A DNA stretch of 64,000 nt from an uncultured Pelagibacteraceae bacterium (lineage in GTDB: Bacteria > Pseudomonadota > Alphaproteobacteria > Pelagibacterales > Pelagibacteraceae). Made by a program: the position numbers and the translations under genes. This document shows positions 9,111 through 18,141 of the stretch, piece by piece. The stretch spans positions 1-64,000 of the forward strand of contig CACLYO010000003.1 in assembly GCA_902611145.1 (NCBI GenBank). Reading direction: 5' to 3'. Numbering within the stretch: the first letter of the stretch is position 1; each line of letters opens with the position of its first letter. A model generated the notes under the pieces. It saw nothing but the letters and a program-made list of their open reading frames with translations. It was not told the DNA's origin and did no database searches.

Positions 9111-10901
9111 TTAAAAGGCAAATTTATAAGCAAAATTTCCACTAATACTTGATAATTCTTGGGTGCTTATTGTGCTGTCTAAATAGAATTTAAATAAATG
9201 CTGGTCTGACATTTTTTTATCAAAACCAAGATTGGTTGCTAGAGTTACTTCCTTAGTTAGATCAGTACCTTGAGAATAAATAGCAGAGGTACCATTTATC
9301 TCGTAGTTTTGCTCTTTACCTAAAACCATTTGCCTTGCATCTAAAATCCATCCAAGATTAAGTTGATAATTTTTTCCTAGATTTAATTTATAATCATCGT
9401 CAAGATAAATAGATAAATTACTAACTTCTTTTTTGTCCCACGAATAATAATCACTTTCCTTATGGCTAGGTGTATATGATAAACCCAATGTTGCTCCTAT
9501 ATTGGGTATTATAAAATCATTATTTATTTTTGTACCTATAATTAGATCATAAGTTTCAAAATTATCTGTAATACTTAGCTTACCTGATGATGTTGTGTTA
9601 GTTAGAATTTCTCTTTCGCTTATTTTAAGATTAACTCCACCTAAGATAAAACTTTCATCTCCAAATTTATTTAAAATTGGATGATCCCTAAAAAAGAAAC
9701 CAGTATGTAAAGAATGTCGATCAACACTATAATCTTTAGTAAATTTTTGATTTCCGTTTCCTAAAGATAAAATAAAATCTTTACCATGATCAGGATACAT
9801 TAAATTAATTGTTAAATCCGCTGAATTAAAACCTAGTGATAGATTTTGATTATTTTGTTTTCTTTTAAAAGTAGAGAGGTTGATTTCACCCCAACTTTGA
9901 TTTTCTTTCAAATCTTCTTCTGCATTTTTATATTTAGAAAGTGATTGTCTTATATTTAATGATTTTGTTCCTAATAATTCATCCAAAATCTCGCTACCAC
10001 CTTGGCCGACAGATCCTGCTGATCCTTTAACAACTTGGTTGCCATCTAAATCTTCTAAAGTGAAAGTGCCCGACGTATCATAATAATAACTCCTTCCAAC
10101 ACCATGGTTTATTTTTAATGTATTTCCTGTTGTTCCATTTGCAGCTTTAATCATACCAACAACAATTCCTTCATCTTTTAAAGTTACAGTATTATTATTT
10201 CCTTTTAATTGGATTACATTTTTATCAACCGATTTATTATTTTTAATTGTTCCACTGTTAGTTATAGTTGAGCTTACACCAACTATTATAGTTCCTTTAT
10301 TTCCTTTACTAGTTATTTCTCCCCCAATATTATTTGTGATAGTATTACCGGTATCATTATCACTAAAAATTATTGCAGAACTTGATGAAGTAGTATTGAT
10401 TGTTGTTATTTGACCACTATTTTCAATTGTTGTGTTATCTCCACCAGTGCCTGAAGTTCCAAGAATAGTATTTCCTGGAGATGTGATTATTCCACCACTG
10501 TTGTTTGTAATTGATACTCCATCAGATCCACTGATGTTAATCGCTTTTGAATTAGACCCACTAGCACCTAAAGCTTGAATTGTTCCTGAATTAGTTATTG
10601 TAAGATCACCTCCTTCAGTAGAAATAGTATTATTACCCGTAGATGTTACAGATGAACCAGAGTGTATTGTAAGTGTAGTACCTGTTACTTCGGAATCAGT
10701 ATTTTTAATAGCTTTTTGACCAGTTCTTGCTATGGAACTATTATTGGTAACAATAATATCAACATTGTCGGCTGTAACTATCTGTTGAGCTGTTGTATCA
10801 CTTGAGAAGGTTGTATCTTCAGCAACATTAGCAGCATATAATTTATTAGAAAAAATTAAGAAAAATAATAAAATTAAAATAATTTTTTTCATAAAATTCA
10901 T
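9111..10901 (-). CDS. Autotransporter-like outer-membrane protein with beta-helix passenger
   Basis: 596 residues. The signal peptide is about 1-23 ('FFLIFSNKLYAAN'); the ATG three codons later (10892) is an alternative start. The passenger (about 24-300) is Ser/Thr/Asn/Gly-rich with repeated beta-helix turns such as 'TITNSGTIQA', 'SITNNSGGIITSPG', 'TIENSGQITT' and 'TITNSGTIKNN'. The C-terminal 270 residues form strand-rich sequence ending 'SGNFAYKFAF', with the terminal Phe typical of BAM substrates. This is the layout of a type V secretion autotransporter. Function is unknown: adhesion, phage interaction or surface shielding are possible. Confidence 0.75.
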   Translation of the reverse strand: MNFMKKIILILLFFLIFSNKLYAANVAEDTTFSSDTTAQQIVTADNVDIIVTNNSSIARTGQKAIKNTDSEVTGTTLTIHSGSSVTSTGNNTISTEGGDLTITNSGTIQALGASGSNSKAINISGSDGVSITNNSGGIITSPGNTILGTSGTGGDNTTIENSGQITTINTTSSSSAIIFSDNDTGNTITNNIGGEITSKGNKGTIIVGVSSTITNSGTIKNNKSVDKNVIQLKGNNNTVTLKDEGIVVGMIKAANGTTGNTLKINHGVGRSYYYDTSGTFTLEDLDGNQVVKGSAGSVGQGGSEILDELLGTKSLNIRQSLSKYKNAEEDLKENQSWGEINLSTFKRKQNNQNLSLGFNSADLTINLMYPDHGKDFILSLGNGNQKFTKDYSVDRHSLHTGFFFRDHPILNKFGDESFILGGVNLKISEREILTNTTSSGKLSITDNFETYDLIIGTKINNDFIIPNIGATLGLSYTPSHKESDYYSWDKKEVSNLSIYLDDDYKLNLGKNYQLNLGWILDARQMVLGKEQNYEINGTSAIYSQGTDLTKEVTLATNLGFDKKMSDQHLFKFYLDSTISTQELSSISGNFAYKFAF

Positions 10902-10921
10902 AAAAATAATGTTTTTTTAAT

Positions 10922-11332
10922 CTATTTTTTTAAATCTTCATATATCTTTGCTGCCCATTTTTGAGCTTCTTGAGAAGTGACATGAAAGTCATATTTTTCA
11001 GGCTTTATGAACATTTGATTGGTATCTTCAAATCTACCTTTTTGGATAGTGTCTACCCAAACTACATAGTCTGCTGGAAATAAATTTCTTGCTGCTGGTG
11101 TTGGACAAATAAAATCTGCTATTACATTATTTCCTTCACTTTTTAATTTAAGTGCAGCTTCTGCCATTCTTTTTGATTGTCTTATTCTACCTTCTTCTGA
11201 AAAGTCCCAGTCGTTTGCAGCTTTTCTAATTTCATCTGCATTTAATCTTTTTGCTTTTATTAATTTTGCTAGCTCACTTGCTAAAGTTGTTTTGCCAGCC
11301 CCAGGCAATCCCATAATTAAAATTATTTTCAT
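10922..11332 (-). CDS. Short adenylylsulfate-kinase-like P-loop protein
   Basis: 136 residues. The Walker A motif 'GLPGAGKTTLASELA' (8-22) is followed by 'RLNADEIRKAANDWDFSEEG' and 'RIRQSKRMAEAA', typical of APS kinase (CysC), then 'NVIADFICPTPAARNLF' and 'DYVVWVDTIQKGRFEDTNQM'. Classical CysC is about 200 residues, so this is a reduced version. APS kinase phosphorylates adenylylsulfate to PAPS, but short relatives act on other substrates. Its stop is 20 bases from the autotransporter start, and its start overlaps the DddP-like stop by one base, so it belongs to the betaine operon. Partnership with the nucleotidyltransferase at 6379-6753 is an inference. Confidence 0.7.
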   Translation of the reverse strand: MKIILIMGLPGAGKTTLASELAKLIKAKRLNADEIRKAANDWDFSEEGRIRQSKRMAEAALKLKSEGNNVIADFICPTPAARNLFPADYVVWVDTIQKGRFEDTNQMFIKPEKYDFHVTSQEAQKWAAKIYEDLKK

Positions 11333-12567
11333 TAAATATCTTCTAATGGATGATGGGACATTAATTCAAGGTTATTTTCACCAACTACGTATTGTTGTTC
11401 AAGTTTAACCCCTTCTTTGCCCCCTACTTTGCCAATATAACTCTCAAGTGTAATGGTCATATTTTTTTCAAAATGACCTTCTCTTTGTCCACCATCGGTT
11501 GGATATTTTATCTGTGGCCACTCATCACAAAGGCCAATTCCATGAAGCACGCAGGAGTATCTATTTCCATAATATTCTTCAGGTAGTTTCCAAGATTTTT
11601 CAGTAAATTCTTTAAAAGATGTTCCAGGTTTTATTAATCTATAATTATGATTAATTTGTTCGACAGCCATTTGATATAATTTTTTTTGATCATCATTAAA
11701 TTTGTGACCTTCAACATATGTTCTTGAGATATCCGCACAATAACCATAGGGACCAACCATATCAGTATCGAAAGAAACAATTTCACCTCTTTGAATTATT
11801 TTATTACTGCTTTCTTGCATCCAAGGATTTGTCCTTTCTCCTGAAGATAAAATTCTACATTCAATCCACTCGCCACCATGCTCAATATTAGTTTTGTGCA
11901 AAATAGACCAAAGTTCATCTTCTGTCATACCAGCTTTTAGTTCGTTACGCATTTTTGAAACACCAATTTCAGCGACCTCTAAAGCAGCCTTCATACATTT
12001 TAGTTCTTCAGGTGATTTAATAACTCTTGCTTGCTCTAGAATTAATTTAGCATCTACTACTTCTATTCCAGATTCATTTAATGATGTAACAGCAGGACCA
12101 TTAATGACATCAATTGCTATTTTTTTACTTTTGAAATACGAATTTGATAAGTCTTTAATTTCGTTAATCCATTTTTTTAATTGAGTACCTGCTTGATCTC
12201 CATTGCTAAAATAATCCCATGTAATTGCTGGTCTTATCTCATCGATTAAATTTAAATGTTTCGATAATATTTCACAATTGAAATACTCATATAGTATTGT
12301 TGGTCCACTTACTGGAACAAAACAGTATCTTGTTAAATTATGCATATTGTAAACACTCATGTTTACAGTGTCTAAAGCATATCTAATATTTACAGGATCA
12401 AATAATATACAAGCTTCTAAATTATTTTTTTCTAATTCTTTTTTAACTCTATCCAATCTATAAGATCTAAGTTTCTGAAAGTTAATTTCATCTTCTCTTA
12501 ATCTTTTTTTGGTAATAAAATTTACTTTTGATTTTGCACTAGGTGTAATTTTTCTATTAAATTTCAT
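11332..12567 (-). CDS. M24-family metalloenzyme resembling DMSP lyase DddP
   Basis: 411 residues with the creatinase/aminopeptidase-P fold. A metal site is complete: D267 and D269 ('VSFDTDMVG'), D279 ('CADISRTY'), H342 ('VLHGIGLCDEW'), E375 ('TLESYIG') and E390 ('VKLEQQYVV'). Compared from memory with DddP of roseobacters (D295, D297, D307, H371, D377, E406, E421), spacing is nearly the same. D348 in 'GLCDEW' matches the catalytic Asp, and 'GGEWIECRILSSGERTNPW' and 'LFDPVNIRYALDTVNM' are also alike. DddP splits dimethylsulfoniopropionate to DMS and acrylate. Alternatives are an Xaa-Pro peptidase or a betaine-type hydrolase. Its gene starts 2 bases after the Rieske oxygenase stop. Confidence 0.7.
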   Translation of the reverse strand: MKFNRKITPSAKSKVNFITKKRLREDEINFQKLRSYRLDRVKKELEKNNLEACILFDPVNIRYALDTVNMSVYNMHNLTRYCFVPVSGPTILYEYFNCEILSKHLNLIDEIRPAITWDYFSNGDQAGTQLKKWINEIKDLSNSYFKSKKIAIDVINGPAVTSLNESGIEVVDAKLILEQARVIKSPEELKCMKAALEVAEIGVSKMRNELKAGMTEDELWSILHKTNIEHGGEWIECRILSSGERTNPWMQESSNKIIQRGEIVSFDTDMVGPYGYCADISRTYVEGHKFNDDQKKLYQMAVEQINHNYRLIKPGTSFKEFTEKSWKLPEEYYGNRYSCVLHGIGLCDEWPQIKYPTDGGQREGHFEKNMTITLESYIGKVGGKEGVKLEQQYVVGENNLELMSHHPLEDI

Positions 12568-12569
12568 AA

Positions 12570-13745
12570 TTAAACTATATTAGTTGCTACCCATTTATGA
12601 AAGTGATGTGTTGGATTATCCATTACAGGTGAAAAATTACCTCCATTATAAGATGGTGAATTTCTTCCTTCTTGCATTCCCTCAATTATATGAACATCTT
12701 CTCTCTGTACATCTTTCCACAATTTATAATTTTGTTTACGTAAATTTTTAAATTTTTTTGAATTGGCTGCTTTTTCTCCTACATAATAGATTTCCATATG
12801 TTCTTTTGTAAACTTGTGATCCACAGGCTCTAGCCAATATGCATAAAAATGATCTTTATGTACACCTAACATAACGTTAGGAAATAAAGCTACATATTCT
12901 GCTATATTTTCTTTATCTTTTGGCCAGTTAGGAAAACAAGGAAATTTTTCTTTACCCTTTAACTTTGGATTATAAACTTTAGTTCCTTGTCCAGCAAAAC
13001 GGTTTGGTAGTCCTTGAATATGATAATGATCACTTATCTTTGAGTAAGAATTTAATCCAGGGTGTACCCATGGCAAATGATAACTTTCACAATAATTTTC
13101 TATTGCGAATTTCCAATTACATTTTGCATTTAAATTGAAATATCCAAAATCGTTTGAATAAACCATTAATTTTCTATCTTTTTCTGGCCAAAATTTTTCC
13201 CATCTATCGCTTAATGGTTTTATATATTTTTCAAAAGAAATTTCATTTTCACTTATATTTATAAAAATCATATCAAGCCAAATGTAGGATTTAATTTCTT
13301 TTAGATTACTTTTTGATTTATCAAATTTTTTACAATCATGCTTATTCATGCCTCCAACATGTGGGGTAGCAACAAGTTTACCTGCCATATCATAAGACCA
13401 AGAATGATAAGGGCACCTTATGACATTTTTAATTTTACAGTCTTTTTGTAAAATTTTATATCCTCTATGACTACATACATTGTGAAATACTTTTATTTTA
13501 TTTTTTTTATCTCTTAAAATTATTATTGGAATACCCAAAAGGTCAAAAGGTTTTGCATCTCCTATATTTGGTAAGGAGCTTGCAACACCTATAACTACCC
13601 ACTTATCTTCAAATAATTTTTTTCTTTCAAGTTGTGTATATTTTTCACTTGTATAACATTCGTTAGGTAGTCCATGAGATTTTTCAATTGGGTTGCTTAC
13701 AACATCTAATTTTTTTTTTTCAATGATGCTGTATATTTCAGACAT
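12570..13745 (-). CDS. Rieske non-heme iron oxygenase, quaternary-ammonium type
   Basis: 391 residues. The Rieske [2Fe-2S] ligands are C91-x-H93 ('NVCSHRGY') and C111-x2-H114 ('IRCPYHSW'). The catalytic domain has 'NWKFAIENYCESYHLPWVHP' with H223 and H228, and D350 ('QREDVHI') as likely third iron ligand. The bridging residue between Rieske and iron sites is Glu (E220) instead of the usual Asp, as recalled for carnitine (CntA) and glycine betaine (GbcA) oxygenases. A methyl-removing or C-N-cleaving reaction on a betaine is therefore likely. No reductase gene is adjacent. It overlaps the methyltransferase stop by one base, in the BHMT/dimethylglycine operon. Confidence 0.85.
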   Translation of the reverse strand: MSEIYSIIEKKKLDVVSNPIEKSHGLPNECYTSEKYTQLERKKLFEDKWVVIGVASSLPNIGDAKPFDLLGIPIIILRDKKNKIKVFHNVCSHRGYKILQKDCKIKNVIRCPYHSWSYDMAGKLVATPHVGGMNKHDCKKFDKSKSNLKEIKSYIWLDMIFINISENEISFEKYIKPLSDRWEKFWPEKDRKLMVYSNDFGYFNLNAKCNWKFAIENYCESYHLPWVHPGLNSYSKISDHYHIQGLPNRFAGQGTKVYNPKLKGKEKFPCFPNWPKDKENIAEYVALFPNVMLGVHKDHFYAYWLEPVDHKFTKEHMEIYYVGEKAANSKKFKNLRKQNYKLWKDVQREDVHIIEGMQEGRNSPSYNGGNFSPVMDNPTHHFHKWVATNIV

Positions 13746-14374
13746 TACTTAATAACCTCATAAATACCTAGCCAAGCATTTACATCTTTACTTGCTATAT
13801 AATCCGATTTAAAAAATTCTATTTCTTTCCACTTATTATCTTTATTTAATTGAGCAATTTTTTTATCAAAACCATATTCTTCATGAATTCCTTCATTGAT
13901 TGTAAAACAAATTAGTCCTTTATTTTTTGTTATTCTTATAAATTCATCCAATGCAGGTGGTTTTACATGGCCAAAGGTGAATGTTCCTACACACATAACA
14001 GCATCAAATATATTATCTTTTTCTTGAATGGGCTTATTTAAATCTACTTTTTCTAATTTTTGATAAAGACCTTGTGGAACTAAATCTAAGAGTTTTTGAG
14101 ACAGATCAGCTCCATAAAAATTATTGTAACCATACTTTTTTAATTCAACAGCAACCAATCCTGTGCCACAACCAGCATCATAAATTTTAGCATCTTTGTT
14201 TTTATTATGTTTTATAAAAACTTCTGAAGTTTCTTTTGGACCTGTATAATTCCAATCAACCATATCTTTATCGTACTTATTTCCTTCACCCCACTCGTCA
14301 TAATATTTCATAACCTCTTCGGTTTTTTTAAGTTTATAAATTGGAACCTTGTTACCTACATCTTTTTGTGCCAT
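13745..14374 (-). CDS. Class I SAM-dependent methyltransferase
   Basis: 209 residues. Motif I is 'AKIYDAGCGTGLVAVELKK', followed by an acidic loop ('FYGADLSQKLLDL'), 'FDAVMCVGTFTFGHV' (motif II/III) and 'EFIRITKNKGLICFTINEG'. These mark a Methyltransf_11/25-type small-molecule methyltransferase. It overlaps by one base both the dimethylglycine dehydrogenase upstream and the Rieske oxygenase downstream (TAATG at each junction), so it must be made with them. A methylase among demethylases is curious: it may regenerate a methylated intermediate or act on a thiol or acid product. The substrate is unknown. Confidence 0.8.
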   Translation of the reverse strand: MAQKDVGNKVPIYKLKKTEEVMKYYDEWGEGNKYDKDMVDWNYTGPKETSEVFIKHNKNKDAKIYDAGCGTGLVAVELKKYGYNNFYGADLSQKLLDLVPQGLYQKLEKVDLNKPIQEKDNIFDAVMCVGTFTFGHVKPPALDEFIRITKNKGLICFTINEGIHEEYGFDKKIAQLNKDNKWKEIEFFKSDYIASKDVNAWLGIYEVIK

Positions 14375-16779
14375 TAACTTCTCATTTTCTGTCCACTTGG
14401 ATCGTAAAGTGGATCTTTAATTATTGAACAATTAAACATATCTCCATTAATTTCGACTTGAATTTTTTTATCAGAATTTAAATCCTTTGTATCCAAATAT
14501 GACAATGCAACACTTTTGTTAACAAAATGAGCAAATCCACCGGAAGTAACATAGCCAATACTTTTATCACCTTTCATAACAGCTTCGTTGTAAGTTACAT
14601 CGATATCGTTAGTTTCTACAATTAATGGTGTAATTTTGTGTTTGCTATCATCTTTTTTAGCTGAATCTTTTCCAATAAATTCTTTATCCCAATTAATAAA
14701 TATATCTAACCCAGTTTCTTTTGCTGTAAAATCAGGTCTATAATCAAGAGTCCATGCACCCCAATTTTTTTCTAGTCTCATTGACATTAAAGCTCTTGAT
14801 CCAAAAGGTTTTATATTAAATTCTTTCCCAGCTTCTGTTAATTCTTCATATAACTTAATAAGATAATGTGGAGCAACATAAATTTCGTAACCCAATTCTC
14901 CAGTAAATGATATTCTATTAACTATAGATGGCACACCAGCAACATACATTTTTCTTGAGTCTCTGAACTTGAATTTATTATTTGAAACATCTTCTCTAAC
15001 AATTTTTTGAAGAAGATCTCTTGATTTAGGTCCTGCAATGCCTATTCCGTGTAATTCATCAGATCGATTTTTATAACTTAAATTAAATTTACCCATATGT
15101 GTTTCAAACCATCTTCTGTGCATTTCTTGTGCTGCACCTGATCCAAAAATCATAAATTCATTTTCATCCATGCATGCAACAGTTAGATCGCCATAAAGTT
15201 TTCCTTTTTTTGTTAGCATTGGTGTTAATGAAATTCTTCCAGGTTTTGGTATTCTTCCTGCCATAACATAGTCTAAAAATTTTCTTGCATCTGGCCCCTT
15301 AAACTCATGTTTTGAAAAGTTTGCAACTTCGATTGCTCCGACATTTTCTCTTACATTAATTACTTCTTTTGAAACATAATTATGTGATCTAGATCTTTTT
15401 ATCGTAGGTTCTTCATGAGCATCTTCTTTATTTTTCGCAAACCATAAAACACTTTCTAAGCCAAAAGAGTCACCCATTACTGCACCTTGGTTTACAAAGC
15501 GATCATATAATGCGGTAGTTTTTTGTTTTCTACCTTTCGGTAAAGTTTCATTTGGAAATGTCATTATGAATCTTCTTTCGTAATTTTCTGATGATTTAAT
15601 TGTTCCATATTGAGGAGATGCATAATCTCCAAACCTTGCCACATCCATTGCCCAAACATCAATTGATGGTTCGCCATCTATTATCCATTCTGCTAAACAT
15701 TTACCAACACCTCCGCCTTGGCAAAAACCAGCCATAACACCTACAGCTACCCAGTAGTTTTTCATTCCTGGAACAGGACCTATTAATGGGCTGCCGTCTG
15801 GTCCAAAAGTGAAAGGACCATTTACAATATTTTTTATACCTGCTTTTTCTAAAGCTGGCATTCTTTCAAAACCAATTGCTAACCTGTCTTGAATGTTATC
15901 TAACTTTGGTTGTAAAAGTTCATGACCAAAGTTCATAGGAGTTCCTTCAACCTTCCAAGGTGTAGATTTTTGCTCGTATGTCCCTAGCAACATTCCTTTA
16001 CCTTCTTGTCTAAAATAAATATTACCTTCAAAGTCTGTTCCAATTGGTAGTCTTTGATCACCCAAGGCTTCTATTTCTGGAATCGCTTCAGTAATTAAAT
16101 AATGATGTTCCATTGGTTGAACCGGTAAATTTAACCCAGCTAATTTACCGACTTCCCTTGCCCATAAACCTCCAGCATTAATAACTATTTCAGCATTAAT
16201 ATTTCCTTTGTCTGTTACAACGTCCCATGAACCATCTTTTTTTTGTTTTGTATCTTTAACAACAGTGTGAGTATAATATTTACCTCCATGAACTTTAGCG
16301 GCTTTAGCAAATGCATAAGTAACTCCTGATGGATCGACCTCTCCATCTATTGGATCCCATAACGCTAAAAGATATCTAGAAGGATCTATTAGTGGATTTT
16401 TCTTTTTAACTTCTTCAAGTGAAATAAACTCTTGGTCTAAACCCATATATCTTGCTTTTGATCTTTCTCTTTTAAGATATTCAGCCCAAACATCGTTTGA
16501 AGCTAAGTAAAATCCTCCACTCGGTTTAAATCCACAAGAATGTCCTGACTCTTTTTCTATTTCTTTATAAAGACCAATTGTGTAAGCCATCATTCTAGAG
16601 ATATTTGGATCGGATGAAATTACATGAACATTTCCAGCTGCATGCCAAGAAGATCCTGAGGTTAATTCATTCCTCTCTATAAGAATACAATCTTTTAATC
16701 CAAATTTAGAAAGGTGGTACAGAATTGAACATCCAACTACACCACCTCCAACAATTACTACTTTTGCATGGCTTTCCAT
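14374..16779 (-). CDS. Dimethylglycine/sarcosine dehydrogenase (FAD plus GcvT domains)
   Basis: 801 residues in the standard two-part layout. The N-terminal DAO-type FAD domain has 'VVIVGGGVVGCSILYHLS' and 'SGSSWHAAGNVH', in which H46 matches the His that binds FAD covalently in DMGDH. The C-terminal half (about 430-801) is a GcvT/aminomethyltransferase fold with 'NFSKHEFKGPDARKFLDYV' and 'SFTGELGYEIYVAP' for folate. The enzyme oxidatively demethylates dimethylglycine (or sarcosine) and passes the carbon to tetrahydrofolate as methylene-THF. It lies 9 bases downstream of the BHMT gene, whose product is dimethylglycine. Confidence 0.9.
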   Translation of the reverse strand: MESHAKVVIVGGGVVGCSILYHLSKFGLKDCILIERNELTSGSSWHAAGNVHVISSDPNISRMMAYTIGLYKEIEKESGHSCGFKPSGGFYLASNDVWAEYLKRERSKARYMGLDQEFISLEEVKKKNPLIDPSRYLLALWDPIDGEVDPSGVTYAFAKAAKVHGGKYYTHTVVKDTKQKKDGSWDVVTDKGNINAEIVINAGGLWAREVGKLAGLNLPVQPMEHHYLITEAIPEIEALGDQRLPIGTDFEGNIYFRQEGKGMLLGTYEQKSTPWKVEGTPMNFGHELLQPKLDNIQDRLAIGFERMPALEKAGIKNIVNGPFTFGPDGSPLIGPVPGMKNYWVAVGVMAGFCQGGGVGKCLAEWIIDGEPSIDVWAMDVARFGDYASPQYGTIKSSENYERRFIMTFPNETLPKGRKQKTTALYDRFVNQGAVMGDSFGLESVLWFAKNKEDAHEEPTIKRSRSHNYVSKEVINVRENVGAIEVANFSKHEFKGPDARKFLDYVMAGRIPKPGRISLTPMLTKKGKLYGDLTVACMDENEFMIFGSGAAQEMHRRWFETHMGKFNLSYKNRSDELHGIGIAGPKSRDLLQKIVREDVSNNKFKFRDSRKMYVAGVPSIVNRISFTGELGYEIYVAPHYLIKLYEELTEAGKEFNIKPFGSRALMSMRLEKNWGAWTLDYRPDFTAKETGLDIFINWDKEFIGKDSAKKDDSKHKITPLIVETNDIDVTYNEAVMKGDKSIGYVTSGGFAHFVNKSVALSYLDTKDLNSDKKIQVEINGDMFNCSIIKDPLYDPSGQKMRS

Positions 16780-16788
16780 AATTAAGAA

Positions 16789-17835
16789 CTAATATTTTTT
16801 ACTCATACTAGTGTTTATATCTAAAAAAGATTTATCTTTACCATGAAGCCAATGTCTACTCATATCTGGATAATATTTATATGAGATCGGTTTTCTGCCT
16901 AGAGCAACTGCCATTTCTCTAACATGATGAGGTTCAGCTCCACAACAAATTCCAATAAGATTTATTTTTTGTTTTTCACAATCTTTTGCAAACTCAGCCA
17001 TTTCAAATCTGTTGCAATATAAATTATCCAAGGCAACAGGAAATGCATTGCCTCCAGGAATACAATCGCATCCATGATCGGTTTGATTTAAAAAACCTGG
17101 CTGTTCTTCAGTAGTCCTGTAAGGAACTGGTAAAGCAGCAACATGACAAGAAACTTTTTTTCTTATTTCAGGTAAAAGTTTCATTGTCATTTTTGGTCCT
17201 CTATAACAATTTAGACCAACTACATCAGAACCAAAATCCTCCATTATTTTACAAGCTTCACCAGGTGTATGCCCTTCTCTAGTTTTGTCACCTTTTTTAA
17301 TTGAGAAATTAGTTACAGCAATTAGACCTTCATCTTTAATTGCTTTTAAAGCAATTTTCATTTCCTCAGTCCAATTTATTGTTTCTGCAACAATAAAATC
17401 TACTCCGGCTTCCTTTGCCCATGCAACTTGTTCTTCGTACATCTTTTGACAATCTGAATGACTTTTTTTATCGCTTGGGTCATAAATATTTGTATTAGCA
17501 ACATCACCACAAACTAAAAGATCAAGATCTTTAAATTCATCTCTTGCATCTTTAGCAATCTGTAATGCATTCTTTTGCAATGGTTCTAATAATTCCTCTT
17601 TACCAATTAAGCGTAATTTTTCTCTATGTCCATAGTAAGTAAATGCTTGCACTACGTCTGAACCAGCTCTTATAAACTCTCTATGTAATTGAGAAACTAC
17701 CTCAGGATGTTCTAAAACAACTTCAGGTACAAATGCTCCGGCTGATAAATATCCTCTTCTTTCCATTGCAAACAAATAACCTTCTGCAAAAAGAACAGGG
17801 CCCTCGTTAAGTCTTGTTATTAAATCTTTTTTCAT
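16789..17835 (-). CDS. bhmT: Betaine-homocysteine S-methyltransferase family protein
   Basis: 348 residues, a homocysteine S-methyltransferase barrel. The zinc-binding cysteines are C210 ('VVGLNCYRGP') and C297/C298 ('LIGICCGAEPHHV'), and 'FVPEVVLEHPEVVSQLHREF' matches the N-terminal pattern of the family. It moves a methyl group from glycine betaine (or a sulfonium donor) to homocysteine, giving methionine and dimethylglycine. It is the first gene of the minus-strand operon that continues with dimethylglycine dehydrogenase 9 bases on. A strong SD (aaggag) sits just before the ATG. The divergent gene upstream encodes a betaine-type binding protein. Confidence 0.88.
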   Translation of the reverse strand: MKKDLITRLNEGPVLFAEGYLFAMERRGYLSAGAFVPEVVLEHPEVVSQLHREFIRAGSDVVQAFTYYGHREKLRLIGKEELLEPLQKNALQIAKDARDEFKDLDLLVCGDVANTNIYDPSDKKSHSDCQKMYEEQVAWAKEAGVDFIVAETINWTEEMKIALKAIKDEGLIAVTNFSIKKGDKTREGHTPGEACKIMEDFGSDVVGLNCYRGPKMTMKLLPEIRKKVSCHVAALPVPYRTTEEQPGFLNQTDHGCDCIPGGNAFPVALDNLYCNRFEMAEFAKDCEKQKINLIGICCGAEPHHVREMAVALGRKPISYKYYPDMSRHWLHGKDKSFLDINTSMSKKY

Positions 17836-18141
17836 AAATCTCCTTTAAAATAATTTATTGATTAATTTTATTTAAAAAAAATTTAAATTTTCTGAAAAGA
17901 GTTAGAGTGAAGATGATAATAAAATCTATTTAAATAAATGTGATCAAAACGTGAGTACCCCATCACAATATATTTTTTCATATATTTAAACTTAAAAGTC
18001 AGTTTGAACATAAAGTTAAATTTATATTTTTATTATATTGTTAGCAAAGACATAATTACTACAACTTAGGATTGTGTTATATTTGCAATTTCATCATCTA
18101 TATGATCTCTTTCTGAATATTAAATTTAATATGGAGATAAT
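17836..18141. promoter_or_regulatory. Divergent regulatory region between bhmT and the betaine binding protein
   Basis: A 306-base gap, the longest in the window, that must hold promoters for both directions. The clearest structure is TGTGAT at 17940-17945 paired with ATCACA at 17963-17968, a 6-bp inverted repeat around a 17-base loop that is GC-richer than its surroundings. On the bhmT side an aaggag SD precedes 17835. On the + side a 16-base palindrome of A/T (18117-18132) abuts the ggag SD at 18133-18136. I see no open reading frame and cannot place -35/-10 boxes with confidence. Confidence 0.5.

Noticed and set aside
17940-17968. CRP-type binding site from the TGTGA and TCACA words
   Set aside because: The half-sites are about 19 bases apart rather than 6, so a standard CRP operator does not fit.
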